A DNA stretch of 64,000 bases, from NCBI RefSeq assembly GCF_963676685.1, contig NC_092346.1, forward strand, positions 50,869,062 through 50,933,061, given 5' to 3'. The stretch comes from Mytilus edulis (Eukaryota > Mollusca > Bivalvia > Mytilida > Mytilidae). This document shows, piece after piece, positions 1-12,328 of this stretch (the stretch's first letter is position 1; every line of letters begins with the position of its first letter). The notes under the pieces are model-generated. The model searched no databases, was not told the DNA's origin, and saw nothing but the letters and a program-made list of their open reading frames with translations. A program made the position numbers and the translations under genes.

Positions 1-86
1 ATGAAATTCCTCATACTTGAATGTAAATAATGGAATAAAGATTGAAAAATCAATGGTTAATTTAAATTTATTATCTTATTATGTAG

Positions 87-3000
87 GTGACAGGTTGTTC
101 TGATGATAAGATACTGATCATGGGAGCTACAAACAGACCACAGGAATTAGATGATGCTGTACTGAGGTTTGTTATGTCAAAAATAGTATTTTAAATAACC
201 AAAAGTTTTTTGTAACTCAATCAACATATGAATAATAGGAGCATATATAATTATGTAGATAAGACAGCAAACCTACAACACAAAAATATTTAGTTTAGGC
301 TTTCACATGTCATGAAAACTAAAGTTACTCATCTGTGACTGTGGTAGTATGATCATCATGTGAAGTTGTGGACTTTGTCCCTAATGTGTCAAAACAAAAA
401 AAACCATTAAGTGGTATTTGTTGCTTCTCAAATAAACATGCAGCACTTTTAAGTAAGCATTTGAATTCTTTGGCTTGGAGTCAGAATATGTCATGGTGGG
501 TGATATATCTTCCTGCTGGTTGTAACTTTTTAAGTAAATATATTAAAATTTGTATTAACAACAATAGTGCATGCTTAATTTCCTTACATACACCTGCTGT
601 CATTTCAGTTATCAAAATTCTATTTTGTACCATGCAAATTATTTTTAAACTTTTATCTTTCATTATACCTATCATGCCTTTAAACAATGATGAAATTGCA
701 TTAGCCTTACTCTTTACAGGAGATTTGCCAAAAGAATATATGTGCAAATGCCATTGAGAGAAACCAGAAGATCCATGCTGAAACATTTATTATCTAAACA
801 AGGAAATCCATTGTCAGATTCAGAACTAAATCAAATAGCATGGTAATGTTTTAGTATTAGGAGAAATAATTTGTTCTGCATGGAAATAACAATACTTTTC
901 TTTAGTCCAAATTCATGTATTGTTTATACACTATACATAAAAATAGTACAATTTTGTTGCATGTTTTTTTTTTTTTTTTAGAGTAATCAGTCGAAATGAA
1001 TTTTGCATAGTATGACAATTATCATGAAAAAATGCTTATTTATACTAATTTGCTTGGGAAATAAAGTAACTTATAAATGAGTATTTAGACTGCTTAGACT
1101 ATCAGAAATTGAACTGAAAAAAATTTAAAAGTCTCAGTGTGAAATCCAGATATGAATTTGTATTTTAGATTTTTTGGCATTGACATCAACCAATTCAATT
1201 TTGAAAAAAGTACCTTATATACATATGCATAGTAAAAACAATTATTTAAATGATTCGTGCTACATATTTGTATAGTTTAATATACAATATAGCTGTGTTT
1301 TTCTGCCAATCAAGTTGAATAGCATTTTGAGAGGAGAGCAATTTGTTTCCCAAGTTTATGTTATATCAAATCACTTTTCATTTCAGTTTGACAGAGGGCT
1401 ATTCAGGCAGTGATTTAAATGCTTTAGCAAAAGATGCTGCATTAGGACCAATCAGGGGTAAGTTTTATAGGTTGTAGATGAATATTATTTCATATAAAAT
1501 TGAGAGTGAAAATGGGGAACAACAACCTGACCAAAAATCAGAAAGCAGCCAAAGGCCACCAATGGGTCTTCAATACAGAGAGAAAATCCTGCACCAGAAG
1601 GCGTGCTGCAGCTGGTCCCAAAAACAAATTGCACTGGTTTAGTGATAATGGACGTCATACTTAACTCCAAAATATATACTGTGGATTCATCATTACACAA
1701 TGGATACTTATTTTCGTGGGTTTTGTGGGTACAGGTGAACCATGAATTCAAATGCTCAACAAATTTTTCTATTAGCTTTGTATGCAGAGATTGACAAAAT
1801 CACGAAATCAAATATCCACGAATATGCAATACCTGCTCAATCCATGAAAATTGATATCCACGAAAACAAATGAATCCACAGTAATAAAAAATAATATTAA
1901 AAATTGTACAATACAAATGCCAGAGGCTTCTGACTTGGAACAGGTGCAAAAAATGCAGCATATGTCTTAGTGAAGCACATCTTCAACTCTAGATTATCAT
2001 TTTGAATAGTTTGTAAATAATGATATAGGAATAATAACTATGTTTGTCTGTCCATGGAAATTTTTTGATGACCATATCTTTGTCATCCCAACACAGACAA
2101 ATATTGGACATCTGAATCAGATTTGTCATGTATGGTCTGTTGATTATTTTTCTCAAGGTCTTCATTTAATTTTAAGGAACATGCACCAAGTTAGATAAAC
2201 CAGTGTACATGTTTGAACACATATATGAGATAACAAATTTTATTTGATACCAAGCTTAATGTGAAAGATCAAACTTTTCTCCAGGACCAAAATATGGCTT
2301 ATAATAATACCTTATCTTGTTTTGAAACTAGTGACTAGAAAGTATTTTATGAAAATAGGGAGATGTGATACGATTGATGATGAGACAAATCTCCATCGAA
2401 GACCAAATGATGTAAACAAAACCCATTCCACTCAGCGAGCTGTAAAAGGCCCCAAAATGATGTGTAAAACAATTCAAATGAGAGAAAACTATCTTGTTTA
2501 TCATACAACTTTCTTGTTCTCATTTTACGTGCATTATATGCCATTGGACTTCATTAATAATTATAATCACTATTTTACAAAGTTTTCCTTAAATCTTACT
2601 GACTAATAATTTCCTTTCTCAGCACAGTGGAGTGATATGAAAATTTTTGCTGGAAACTAAGGGCTCATTTGGTGTTGTCAATGAAATTAATAACATTGTC
2701 ATAGGTAAAATACTGATAAATAGATTATCATGATCATCTGGACTTAAGGCCACGGTTTTTTAATTTGTTGGTTTACGGATTTTTCTCATAAAAAAGTCCG
2801 GTCGGTCGGTCGGAAAAAAAAAGAAAAAAAAAAATCTTTCAAAACTGAAAAATATGCAAGATAAATATATATTTCACCTTACTTAACAAAATGTTTGTCT
2901 TATTTGCTGTTTTGTCATCATTTCTTAACATTTAGTTCGATGAAATATTATTGATCAGTGATCATGAACATCGCATGACATCGTTTAATAACTTCCTGTA

Positions 3001-4905
3001 AAAAAGGGGGGTTGCACGGACAAAGACGAAATTAAATCGTCATTTCACAAACAAGAAAAACAGATTCACGTAGCTCTCAATCAATTCCAGAAAACTTGGT
3101 AAATAATGATCTTCAGTCACAAAAACTGACAAAGAAAAAAAATGTAAAAACGTCGTACAAAAATAAGTTTCAATACATGTGTCGAAAAACATAATAGACT
3201 CGTCCACTGGAAAAACGACAATATCGGGTTAATCAGTTGTCATGCAATCCGGTTTTTATCCCAATGATTGATAATATGAAACAAGAAAATTTCAAATGAT
3301 TTGTTAATATTCAGTACTTTAATTGATGTATTCCACCTGTCAACATTTGGACAAGTCTGTTTCTCTGAGATGATGCATCTTACGGACTGATGACAAATAA
3401 GGGAAACGAACTTATTTTGTAATAGGTTTTCAACACAGGTTTCGTTCCGCAAAATTATTTGCGCAAAAGACATTTCAAGGTCAGTTATAATTGACTTGTC
3501 TATTTTTAGAAACGTAAATTGGAAGCTTTATTTTTCACAACAGAAAGTGTTATCAACTTTGTTAATGATTAATGCATTTCATTTTATAAAAAAAGAAAAT
3601 TTTAATTATTTTTCAGGGATACTGCATTGATAAGGGTCGGCGGGAATAAAAAAAAGCATGAAAAGTAAATTTTATTTTTATTCTGAAAATCGGAAAAATC
3701 GGGTCGGCGGATCCGTAAACCAACAAATAAAAAAACCGTGGCCTAACTGCTTTTCTCACTTTTACATCACCGGTAAAATCAATCCCTTGAGATGACCAAC
3801 AATAATCTATAAATAACAGTCAGTCAATCTTTAAAGCTCAGCTTGAGACTGTGTTACATACAAAATTAGAAAGACTGTCAACAAACACATCAGAATGTAA
3901 GATGTTTAGTGTTCAAACACTTGAAAATACTATATACATTTTATCAAATGAAAATTTTACTCTGTTATTAGATTTATCTGCCAGTGAAGTTAAAACAGTA
4001 CAAGCTAGTAATGTAAGTACCAAATAGAGATTGATTAAAAAAAAAATCTTTTATTGATCCTGTTATATTTTGAAATATTTTTAATTTTAGCAAAAACAAT
4101 AGACATTATAAAAAGATATCCAAATATTTGGTATTTTAAAATAAAAGGAGATAATGGAAAATAAATTGCTTGGATTGAACTTGCTTGATTTAGGTTAATA
4201 CCAATGAGATTTCACAATCATCTAGTTTTAAAACACCTGGTCGAAATTAACCAACATTGGAATTCATGATTCAAGGGTAAAAAATATATTGTAAGTTATT
4301 TAATAAAAAAGGTTTGTTTCCCTCAATTTATGTGAAAAAATATTGCTGTCCTAGTGTAGTCATTAATTCTAATTGTCACCAAATTTCTTACATTAGGAAT
4401 TACAATTCTAAAATCATAACAAATATAAAAAAAGATTGCAGTTGATCAGTATTCAAATATCTTTCTGAGCAGTCAAAATTTTGATATTTTGAAAACAAAT
4501 TTCCTACATAACATATACAGTCTGATTAAGCATTCCAGGTTTGATAAGTTTCGAAATTATGATATTGGACATACTTGCTATCTTACCAATTCATGCTTAC
4601 TTGCAGCCTTGCCCTTTTATAAAATATTATATGACTTCAAGATTTTGTGGTCATATTGTTTGTATTTGTTATCATAAGTCTGTACATACAATATTTGTTA
4701 TTACATAATTAATGTAATTACAGCTGAAATTGTATTTGAGTTGATTGATCCTGGTGACACTTATACTACACATTTGTTTCAGGTAAGAGGGATCAGTGTA
4801 GAAGACTTTTTACAATCATTACAAAGAATAAGAAGAAGTGTGCCTCAGGGAACGCTACAGAAATATGAAGAGTGGAATAGAGACTATGGAGCTGTGGCAG
4901 TGTGA
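87..4905 (+). CDS. SPAST: Spastin (microtubule-severing AAA ATPase), C-terminal exons, 5' partial
   Basis: Five coding exons join in frame: 87-166, 720-842, 1387-1457, 3972-4012 (a 41-nt microexon) and 4783-4905 (TGA at 4903-4905), about 145 residues. All introns are GT-AG. The first exon encodes the AAA second region of homology ([16 protein letters not shown]), continuing into RRFAKRIYV with the paired arginines used as arginine fingers. Next come the small helical subdomain ([39 protein letters not shown]) and the C-terminal helix ([18 protein letters not shown], ending NRDYGAVAV). This order and wording match the end of metazoan spastin and fit less well with fidgetin or katanin. Known family role: a hexameric ATPase that pulls the tubulin C-terminal tail through its pore and severs microtubules. 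The Walker A and B motifs, the MIT domain and the start codon must lie upstream of the window. The long introns hold repeats and no other coding exon was seen. Confidence 0.93.
1679..1881. mobile_element. Short TA-flanked MITE, copy 1
   Basis: The element begins CTGTGGATTCAT and ends ATGAATCCACAG, a 12-bp perfect terminal inverted repeat, with TA directly outside both ends. The interior is itself rich in inverted pairs such as CGTGGGT and ACCCACG variants. Related copies occur at 16389-16587, 18715-18916 and 41559-41764. It has no coding capacity. A TA target duplication suggests mobilisation by a Tc1/mariner-type transposase (inference). The segment at about 1919-1970, just after it, resembles 38382-38420, which is the dispersed repeat that seeded the ARMC5 minisatellite. 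Confidence 0.75.
2361..2545 (-). repeat. Dispersed repeat R1, old copy
   Basis: This diverged copy belongs to a family also present at 15117-15560 (-), 45825-46095 (+), 58940-59135 (+), 62045-62160 (+) and 63735-64000 (-). The diagnostic core is GATGAGACAAATCTCC followed by AGACCAAATGA, which corresponds to AATGAGACAACTCT and AGACCAAATGA in the better copies. It lies in a spastin intron and has no coding capacity. Confidence 0.6.
2748..3743. mobile_element. Non-autonomous PIF/Harbinger-like element with TAA target duplication
   Basis: The 33-bp terminal inverted repeats at 2748-2780 and 3711-3743 start GGCCACGGTTTTTT and differ at about one position. TAA directly flanks both ends (2745-2747 and 3744-3746), as expected for a 3-bp target site duplication. 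Sub-terminal CGGTCGG-type repeats are found just inside both ends. No ORF of transposase size is present in its 996 bp. A GGCC terminus with a TAA duplication is typical of PIF/Harbinger MITEs (family knowledge). It is inserted in the spastin intron between 1458 and 3971. Confidence 0.75.
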
Positions 4906-7900
4906 CAAAAACTTATAATTTATAATTGTCTATACTCATCTTGTCAGTGATTCTTTCCACAAAATATTATGACTAAATATGATTGAAAGTCAGACTGAAA
5001 TGCTCATGACTTTTTTCTAATAATGTTCAATTAAAATATACAGTTCTTCAACATGATAAAAATTGTTTTTGTTCAAAGCAGTCGTTTTTGTTTGATCAAG
5101 TTCAACAAAAATGTTTATTAGAAATGCTTTTATATACTATGTATGAGAATTTTCTTGAAAACATCTAAAATGTCAATTTTGTAGCAGCAAGATTGTAATG
5201 TAGTCTTATTAAACTAAGTTGGAGAATTCAATTGGTCAAACGTAAATGTTGAAAAATGAGATGAATAATGAATGTCTTTTCATGAGATATATATCTTGCT
5301 TTAAAAGGGAACAAAATACAGATGGTCACCTTCCATTCCAGTCATTTAACTTTTCATTCATGTTTGTTAATACTGTGCAATTGATTTGTATACTCATTGC
5401 ATTTAATAACATATTAATAAATGTTAATAAGGTTGCTGTTTAAAATTATCCAATCTTTGTTGTAGGAAGCTTTAATTGCTGTACAAAATGCAAAACTCAT
5501 TTGTAACAAACATTTAATGAAAACCTGTTGTTCATCATTGTCAAAGCATTATATGTTAGCAATACTGTTTTTGAAAATATATACCCATTAAACCATTTTA
5601 TAGATAAACTTCTATATGTATTAACACTTCTTCCACTCTGAAATGCCCGGTACCAATTCATGTTTTTATCATATTCATAAAAGCATTAAAATAATTTTAA
5701 GCTATGCAATTTCTTTTTAAATAATTCATTTCATTAAGAATATTTTGCTTGAACTTTTACATTGAATGCTTATATTTGTATGCGCAATCAGAATTAAGTT
5801 ATTATTGTCCACAATTGTGAACTTTTTAAAGTTATTGGCATTTTGATAGCTGTTTGCACTTAAATTTATGGACTAGTTATAACATATGTAAATGCATATT
5901 TTTCCTGAACTAGTATTTGTTGTTAACCCTCTTTTGTTAAGTTAGGTAAACATTGATTCAAACAAAATGTGTGCCAATAAGTTTGTATATAGTATCTCAC
6001 AGTAAGGCTTTTGAAACAATTGTTTTTTTTAGTATTTATGAAGCTAAAACTGTCCAAACTGAACACCTCTTTGATAGATATAATTTTGCTTGTATTAAAC
6101 AGGTGTTTGGTTCAACACATTGCTCAAACAATTTGCTGAATGTCCTGATCCAAGCGTTCTGGTTACCCAAATTTAAAGTATACGCAGGTTTTAGTTTAGC
6201 CAGGTTTCACAGTAGTAGATTATCTCCCTTGCCAATCCCATGATCCCCGCCGAAAAGACCCATTCTGACAATCTAGTCATAAAGTTCTGCATGCTTTTTA
6301 TATGTTTGTTTTGTGGATATGTGATGCATGTATAACTGTGTTTATAGAAGTGAATATGCTTTGTTGATCACATTTTGTTTTTACAATGTATTAATTGGTT
6401 GGATGGATGTAACAACATATTTTGTATCAGATTCACATGGCAGCTTGGTTATGGTTCATGAATCAATTTTGCTTTTATATATTATCAGCTGATAAGAGAA
6501 GAAATACTGTTTTCTATAACAGGATTAAACCCTTTTCCATTATACTTGTTTTCAAAGGAAGACTTCCAAATTAACAAAAAAGACGTCAAACAAAATTTGT
6601 CAAGTATACGCCTATGGTGTAACATCTCATAAAAAATTGAAAAAGTTTTGTAATATATTCATTTTATATGGACACATACAGTGATAATAATTGGATGGTT
6701 CCTTTGTTGATAGCAACTCAATGTTTAGAAATCGGAATGACTGTTAACATTTTCTTGTCCTTAAACTACACTACAATTAATGGGGAGATAACTCTTTAAA
6801 TCAGAAATGTGTTTGAAAAAGTCTGATTCATTATTGGAATATAATTTATTATCACTTGAAACAGAACTGAAATAATCTGATCATAAAGAAGCTTAGAACA
6901 TATATATATAAGTGTGAAAATGACTAACACAAACAACTGATTTTAAGAGTTATGTCTCCCCTAAGTTGACCTCCATAAGTCATGCATGAGTCTGTTGAAG
7001 TAAATTCGGTTATGAATGATCTATTTAGTGCTCTGTTCTATAATTGTTTCAATATGTTTTAAAATGTTTATTAAGTATACTATGTATACTGGTTTTAACA
7101 TTTTTCTAGGATTCGAGGTAACACTTTCTTTTGTGATATCAGTTTGGTATGGGTATCAATATTTGACACCAAGTATGCTCTTTTTTGTTATTTAAGATTG
7201 AGAAATAGAAATTACATATGTTTGCTTACTACCTCATAATTTTTGCTCCTGTTAATTCAAAAACTATTGTGATATTTTTATAATAATGTAAAATGCAACA
7301 GGATGAGTAAATAAAGTAACAAAAACAAAAAAAATTAATAAAACTAACAAAGAACTGTAAAATGTATATGGTCACAATTTTATTAAAGGTTTAAATTCAA
7401 AATAAAAATTGCTCACATTAAGTTCTGAATTAACAGTAATTGTTGTGATTAGTTGTCAGTTATTATAATTATGTTAATATCCGAGCCGATAATGTTCCAG
7501 TTTCATTAACAGATTTTTATAGCTTAGAACTGGTATATATACATGTATATGTATATCCCTAAATATAGTTAACAATTAAAAGATTGAATAGGGATGGAAT
7601 ATGCAGTAAGTATACTGTATACCTACTTATGTTTGCAGATATTTTTTTTCTCATTTAGCACTCTAAGTGGATTTCGCAGCGACATATTTTCTCAAATTTG
7701 TAACTTCTGTGTGGTATATAATACAGACATTGCAATATGATGGCACTTTAAAGTTAAATAATAAATCAAAGAAAATATGAAGTCTAAAACAGCAGGGAAA
7801 AAAAGATCAGATAATTGAGGGAGGGGTAAAAAATGAGACAGTACCAGTATCAAATCTTCACTTCATTGTACAATGTATGTAAAAGAAATGGCTCGACAAT

Positions 7901-10900
7901 CTAAAAAAATATTGAAAGATAAATATTTTTTAAATTAAAACCTTCAAAAGTATGACTTTTTTTTTAAGTTGGGCTTTTTGAGAAGAGCACTCTTTAAATG
8001 GACCATTTTACTTATTAGATTAGATTGGCCCACTGTGTTGTTTTGTGATTTTTTTTCAAAAAGGACTTTAAAAAAAATGGAAGCAGCACTTTATACTTAT
8101 TATGCACCCAAAGTGCTTTTCTAGAATAACATAAGAATGCCTTTCAAAGGGACCAAAATACCCAAAAATTAAATACACAAACAGAAATATTTTAGATTTT
8201 ATTGAACTGGAAATATGTTTGACTGGCAAAATATGTGTGGCTTTTTGTAACTGTTGGTGTACAATATTGTTGGTATGTTAGTGCAAGAACTTATTTACAC
8301 ACATGAATGTTTTGTAATTTTGTTTTCTGTATTTTTTGTATGAATTTTGTTTTATTTAGATTTATAATACACAATTACAGTGACAAAAAACAATGGCATG
8401 ATATTATTGTAGCAAAGATATTAATTGTTTGGTTAATTAAAATCATGTATTAAAAATGAAAACATACCATACTTTGAAAATAGTTTAATTTTATGTCAAA
8501 CATTTTTGATAGTTTCAATAGTATCATTGGTTTATTGCGTCAAGAGTAAGTGGTTCTATATACAAAAATGATACAGTCAAGATCAGGGAAAAATTGTAAT
8601 CATGTGTTAATTTTCTGGGCTTTATTACTGAATCACACAAATAGAAAAAAAATGGATACCAACAATGATACTACTTTATTGTTTATTTACATTTTTCATA
8701 GTTTCATTCATCTTTGGTGTTACATAATCAGATGTTTATTCAATGAGTTATGTTTTATATTAATAAATAAGTTCTTAAATGCTTTAAATGTTGTTTTTTT
8801 TAATGGGAGATTTACATACCAATGTTAGGTCTGGACCTGCATCTCTGAATGTAGCTGATTGAGGTTGCATGTATATTTAAGCATAACTGATCATTTCCTT
8901 TCATTAAAGGCAAGAAAACTTGGATGAGAATTTGCCTTGTAAAACTATCAATTCTAATTGGCTGCATGCGAGATGTCAAAATTGCTTACTATCTACAACT
9001 CTTCATTATCAAGCTACAGACCATATATCAAATTATTCCCTTTCAAAGAAGCCAAGAAAATTTTGACATCCATTTCTTACCTAATGTCTTCCAGATGGAC
9101 AGATGGATGGAGATCTGCTTCCATCTTGGGCAACACAGGTGAAAATAAATGGAATTAGTATACATGAGGCAAAGACTTTTTAAGAAGCTATAAAGATAGC
9201 GAATTTTAAAAATAAGAAATGTTTAGAATAATATTTAAGAGCAGACTAGCAAAGATGATAGTATATTTTGTAGGTCTCTTTATACAAACTGTTAGTTGAC
9301 AGACATAAATTAACGTGTGTGATACTGGGCAGGTATGGATGAATGATTGATTTCAAGAGAGCAATCTTGCAACTTTGTTCAATATAATGTTGATATGATA
9401 TGAAAATAATATAATAGATCAACATACTGAGAAAAATTTGAACAGCAGCGTCATAAGTAACAGTCCACAGATAGAAAGGTTGTCCTACCTGGACAGATTA
9501 TTTTGATTCTTAGCTGACCAGTCTTTACCGTTACTAATGCATAATACAATCTAAGAAGGAAAGGAAAAATATCAATCTAAGGTTCTTGCTTTGATTCAGC
9601 CAGATATCAAGTTTAGGAACTCCTGCATTTAATGGCATACAAACTACCACAAGACCTCCAAGGCATTTCACAATGGTGATAATGCTTATTTTTACCAAAT
9701 TTTGAACTAAAGACTATGTGAGCTTTTGCCATCACTTGCTCTCATTCATTGTCCTATCATCGTAAACTTTTAAAAAATCTTCTCCATCTGAATCTACTGA
9801 GCATGGTGTTACCAAAATTAACCTGAATGTTCCTTAGAGTATCTATTATGAAATGTTATCCTGGGATTTTATCCATAAAAAAATTTGGCTCCTTTTACTT
9901 GAAAATATTGTTTGATTGATGTTTGCTTAACGTCCATTGGCAAACATTTCATACATAGTCAAGACATTTACAACACAAAAATTGTTCCTTTGCTTTTTGT
10001 GTGTTTTTTTGCATTGCATGTATACTTTGTTTTTTTGTAAATATTGCATAAAATGTGATCAAAACCCTATAGTACGGACTTGATATTTAAATCTTCCAAA
10101 GTTCATCACTTCCTTTTATAGTTCTAACAAAATAGACTGTGAAGCAATCATTCTTTCAATCTTATCAAGTCAATGTCGAGTAAATTGTTGATTATATGAG
10201 GAATCACCGAGTCACCACTTGAGGTGGCACCCCTCTACGGCAGTCAGTGGGACCCCCCATATGAAAATTTCAGGATCGCCACTAAAAAACTAATTATGAT
10301 ATAGTAGTGTTCTTTTTAAATACATACGGGTATATAATGCAAATATGATCAGCAAGTAAGTCAACATGTATGCATAATTACAGCTCTTTTCTTAATGCTA
10401 GCGAAAAAAGGTCTGTTTGTCTTGCTTGCCATGTTTGTATCAATGTTTGCTTATTTAGCAATGTAATTAAGATTGACATCTTAAAACAACATAAAAAGGC
10501 AGCTTTAAATTTGTTAACATTATATTTAAATTTGATTGGACATTATCAAATAATCAAATTTACCTATCCACAGGTTTAGCTCCACTACTTATATTGTTTG
10601 CAGATGTCAAACTTAATTGCAATGCTTGAGCAAATATTTATACAAACAAAGCAAGTAAGTTTACCAAACCTTTGGTTTGCTAGCATTATGAAAAAAGCTG
10701 TAATAAACTCTTTTTCAACGTCATTGAATTTTTGAAGAAAAAAAATCAGAATGAATTAATAAAATAGGACAGGTGAAAAATAAAAAGACAGGACTGAAAA
10801 AAGTGAAAAATAAAAAGGCAGGACAACATTTTTCATCTTAGCCCCTACCCCCATAAAAATAAAATGGTAGCTCCCTAATTTATTTAGTTTTTTATCAAGA

Positions 10901-11622
10901 AAAAACAATAATAGATAGTGATAAAATGTAAAGATTATAAAGCACAATTATACCTACAAATAACTCAAATTGCTGAATTTTTTATGAGTTATTTCCCCTG
11001 ATTGGTGATTTTTATCTGTTTTTAGCTATTTTGACTTTCTCTATTGGCCTCTTTTGTCAATTTTCATTAAATAAAAAAAATTCTTATCATGAAAATTTTA
11101 ATAGATAGACAGATACTTTAATAAGCATAAAATATTGACCATAACGTTGTAGAATAAAATCCGGAAATTTTACGGTTCACGTACGAGTATGAAGAGAAGT
11201 TTATATTTTGACTGGTTTACCGTATTCATTCATAACGAATTTGGTTTAGGAAATTATTACAGGAACAGATTCAACTGCAAAAGAAACTGACAGCAAACTT
11301 GGACTTTACCCCTTTTATCTAAATGCATGGAATAAGGAATATAACGAGAAAAATACTGAATTGTACGTAGAAAAATACATTCGGATAAAGTAGGGAGAAA
11401 AAGATTAGACTTTAACAATGTAAATCATGGGCAAAAGATATTTACAGGTTCTGGCAACTTCTGCAAAATTATCTTGACTTCAGAAGTTCAGTGATCATTT
11501 TTCTGTTTAAGGTTCTTTATAACAAATGGACACAAAATGGCTATATTTACAACTCAATAAATACTATGAGTACAGACTAACCTGTGCCGTTTGAAAAGTT
11601 TTAAGGCCTGCAGGCATTCACC
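4906..11622. other. Spastin 3' UTR and spastin-ECH1 intergenic region
   Basis: No convincing coding exon was found. The first AATAAA after the spastin stop that could serve as a poly(A) signal is near 5416, and another is near 7311; neither can be chosen from sequence alone. ORFs of 60-95 codons here have no recognisable similarity and biased AT-rich composition. A stretch at about 9718-9860 looks like a decayed dispersed repeat. Short direct duplications containing GTGAAAAATAAAAAG occur at about 10768-10822. Any missing 5' exon of ECH1 would lie in this region or in 11743-14486. Confidence 0.5.
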
Positions 11623-11742
11623 TAGTCAAAATAATTATGACGTCTTGAAAGGCAAATTTTTGCTTTGACACCTTCCTGTCGATGTAAGGTGTCAAAGAAA
11701 AAAAAGTAATAGACTTTCAAGACGTCATAATTATTTGAACTA
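11623..11742. mobile_element. 120-bp foldback MITE with 9-bp target duplication
   Basis: The element is nearly a complete hairpin. It starts TAGTCAAAATAATTATGACG and ends CGTCATAATTATTTGAACTA. The inner arms pair again through TTTGACACCTT and AAGGTGTCAAA around a small loop, CCTGTCGATG. The 9-mer GCATTCACC sits directly outside both ends, at 11614-11622 and 11743-11751. A 9-bp duplication is typical of Mutator-like elements; an 8-bp reading (hAT) is possible but leaves the ends less symmetrical. Confidence 0.8.
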
Positions 11743-12328
11743 GCATTCACCATGTTCACTAGATACAAATGAAATGCATTTACAAAATGTACTTAAGTGT
11801 TTCAACTTTCAGAAAGATGAAATCTTTTTGGATTTTGATTGGCCTTTTTTTGTCATTCCTGCAGAAGGTGTAAAAAGAATCCGGGTCACTTTTCCTTTGG
11901 TTAAAAATAAACAAAGTTTGGTAAATGTAACTCTTTGAGATGCTCCATCCCAAGTAGCTGCAGAATTGTAGCTCTTAGTTATTTTTTGACTTGGACTTAA
12001 CTTTCAAAATATTAATATTTCCTTTTATAATATTAGTACCAAATATCCAATAAATCAAATTACACAGAGAAGAATTAGTGTCTTTCAAAACATTTTTTTT
12101 TCAAGGAACAGAAATTCATAGATCTCCAAAACAATCGATCATTAGAGAGATTTAAAAAAAAAATGGAAGGTTCATGTATCAAACTGGTATGTTTAACATG
12201 TTTAAAGTTGACACTAATAAACTTATATGTTATTGTAAGTTTTGAACCCCAGATCAGAGAAAGCTCTACTTTTACTAGTGTTTATAACTCCATCAACATA
12301 CCAGAAAATGACAATATTTAAAGGTATT

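Noticed and set aside
368..757. 129-codon plus-strand ORF near the start of the window
   Set aside because: It runs through a spastin intron into exon 720-842 in a different frame; it has no domain and is a shadow of the real exon.
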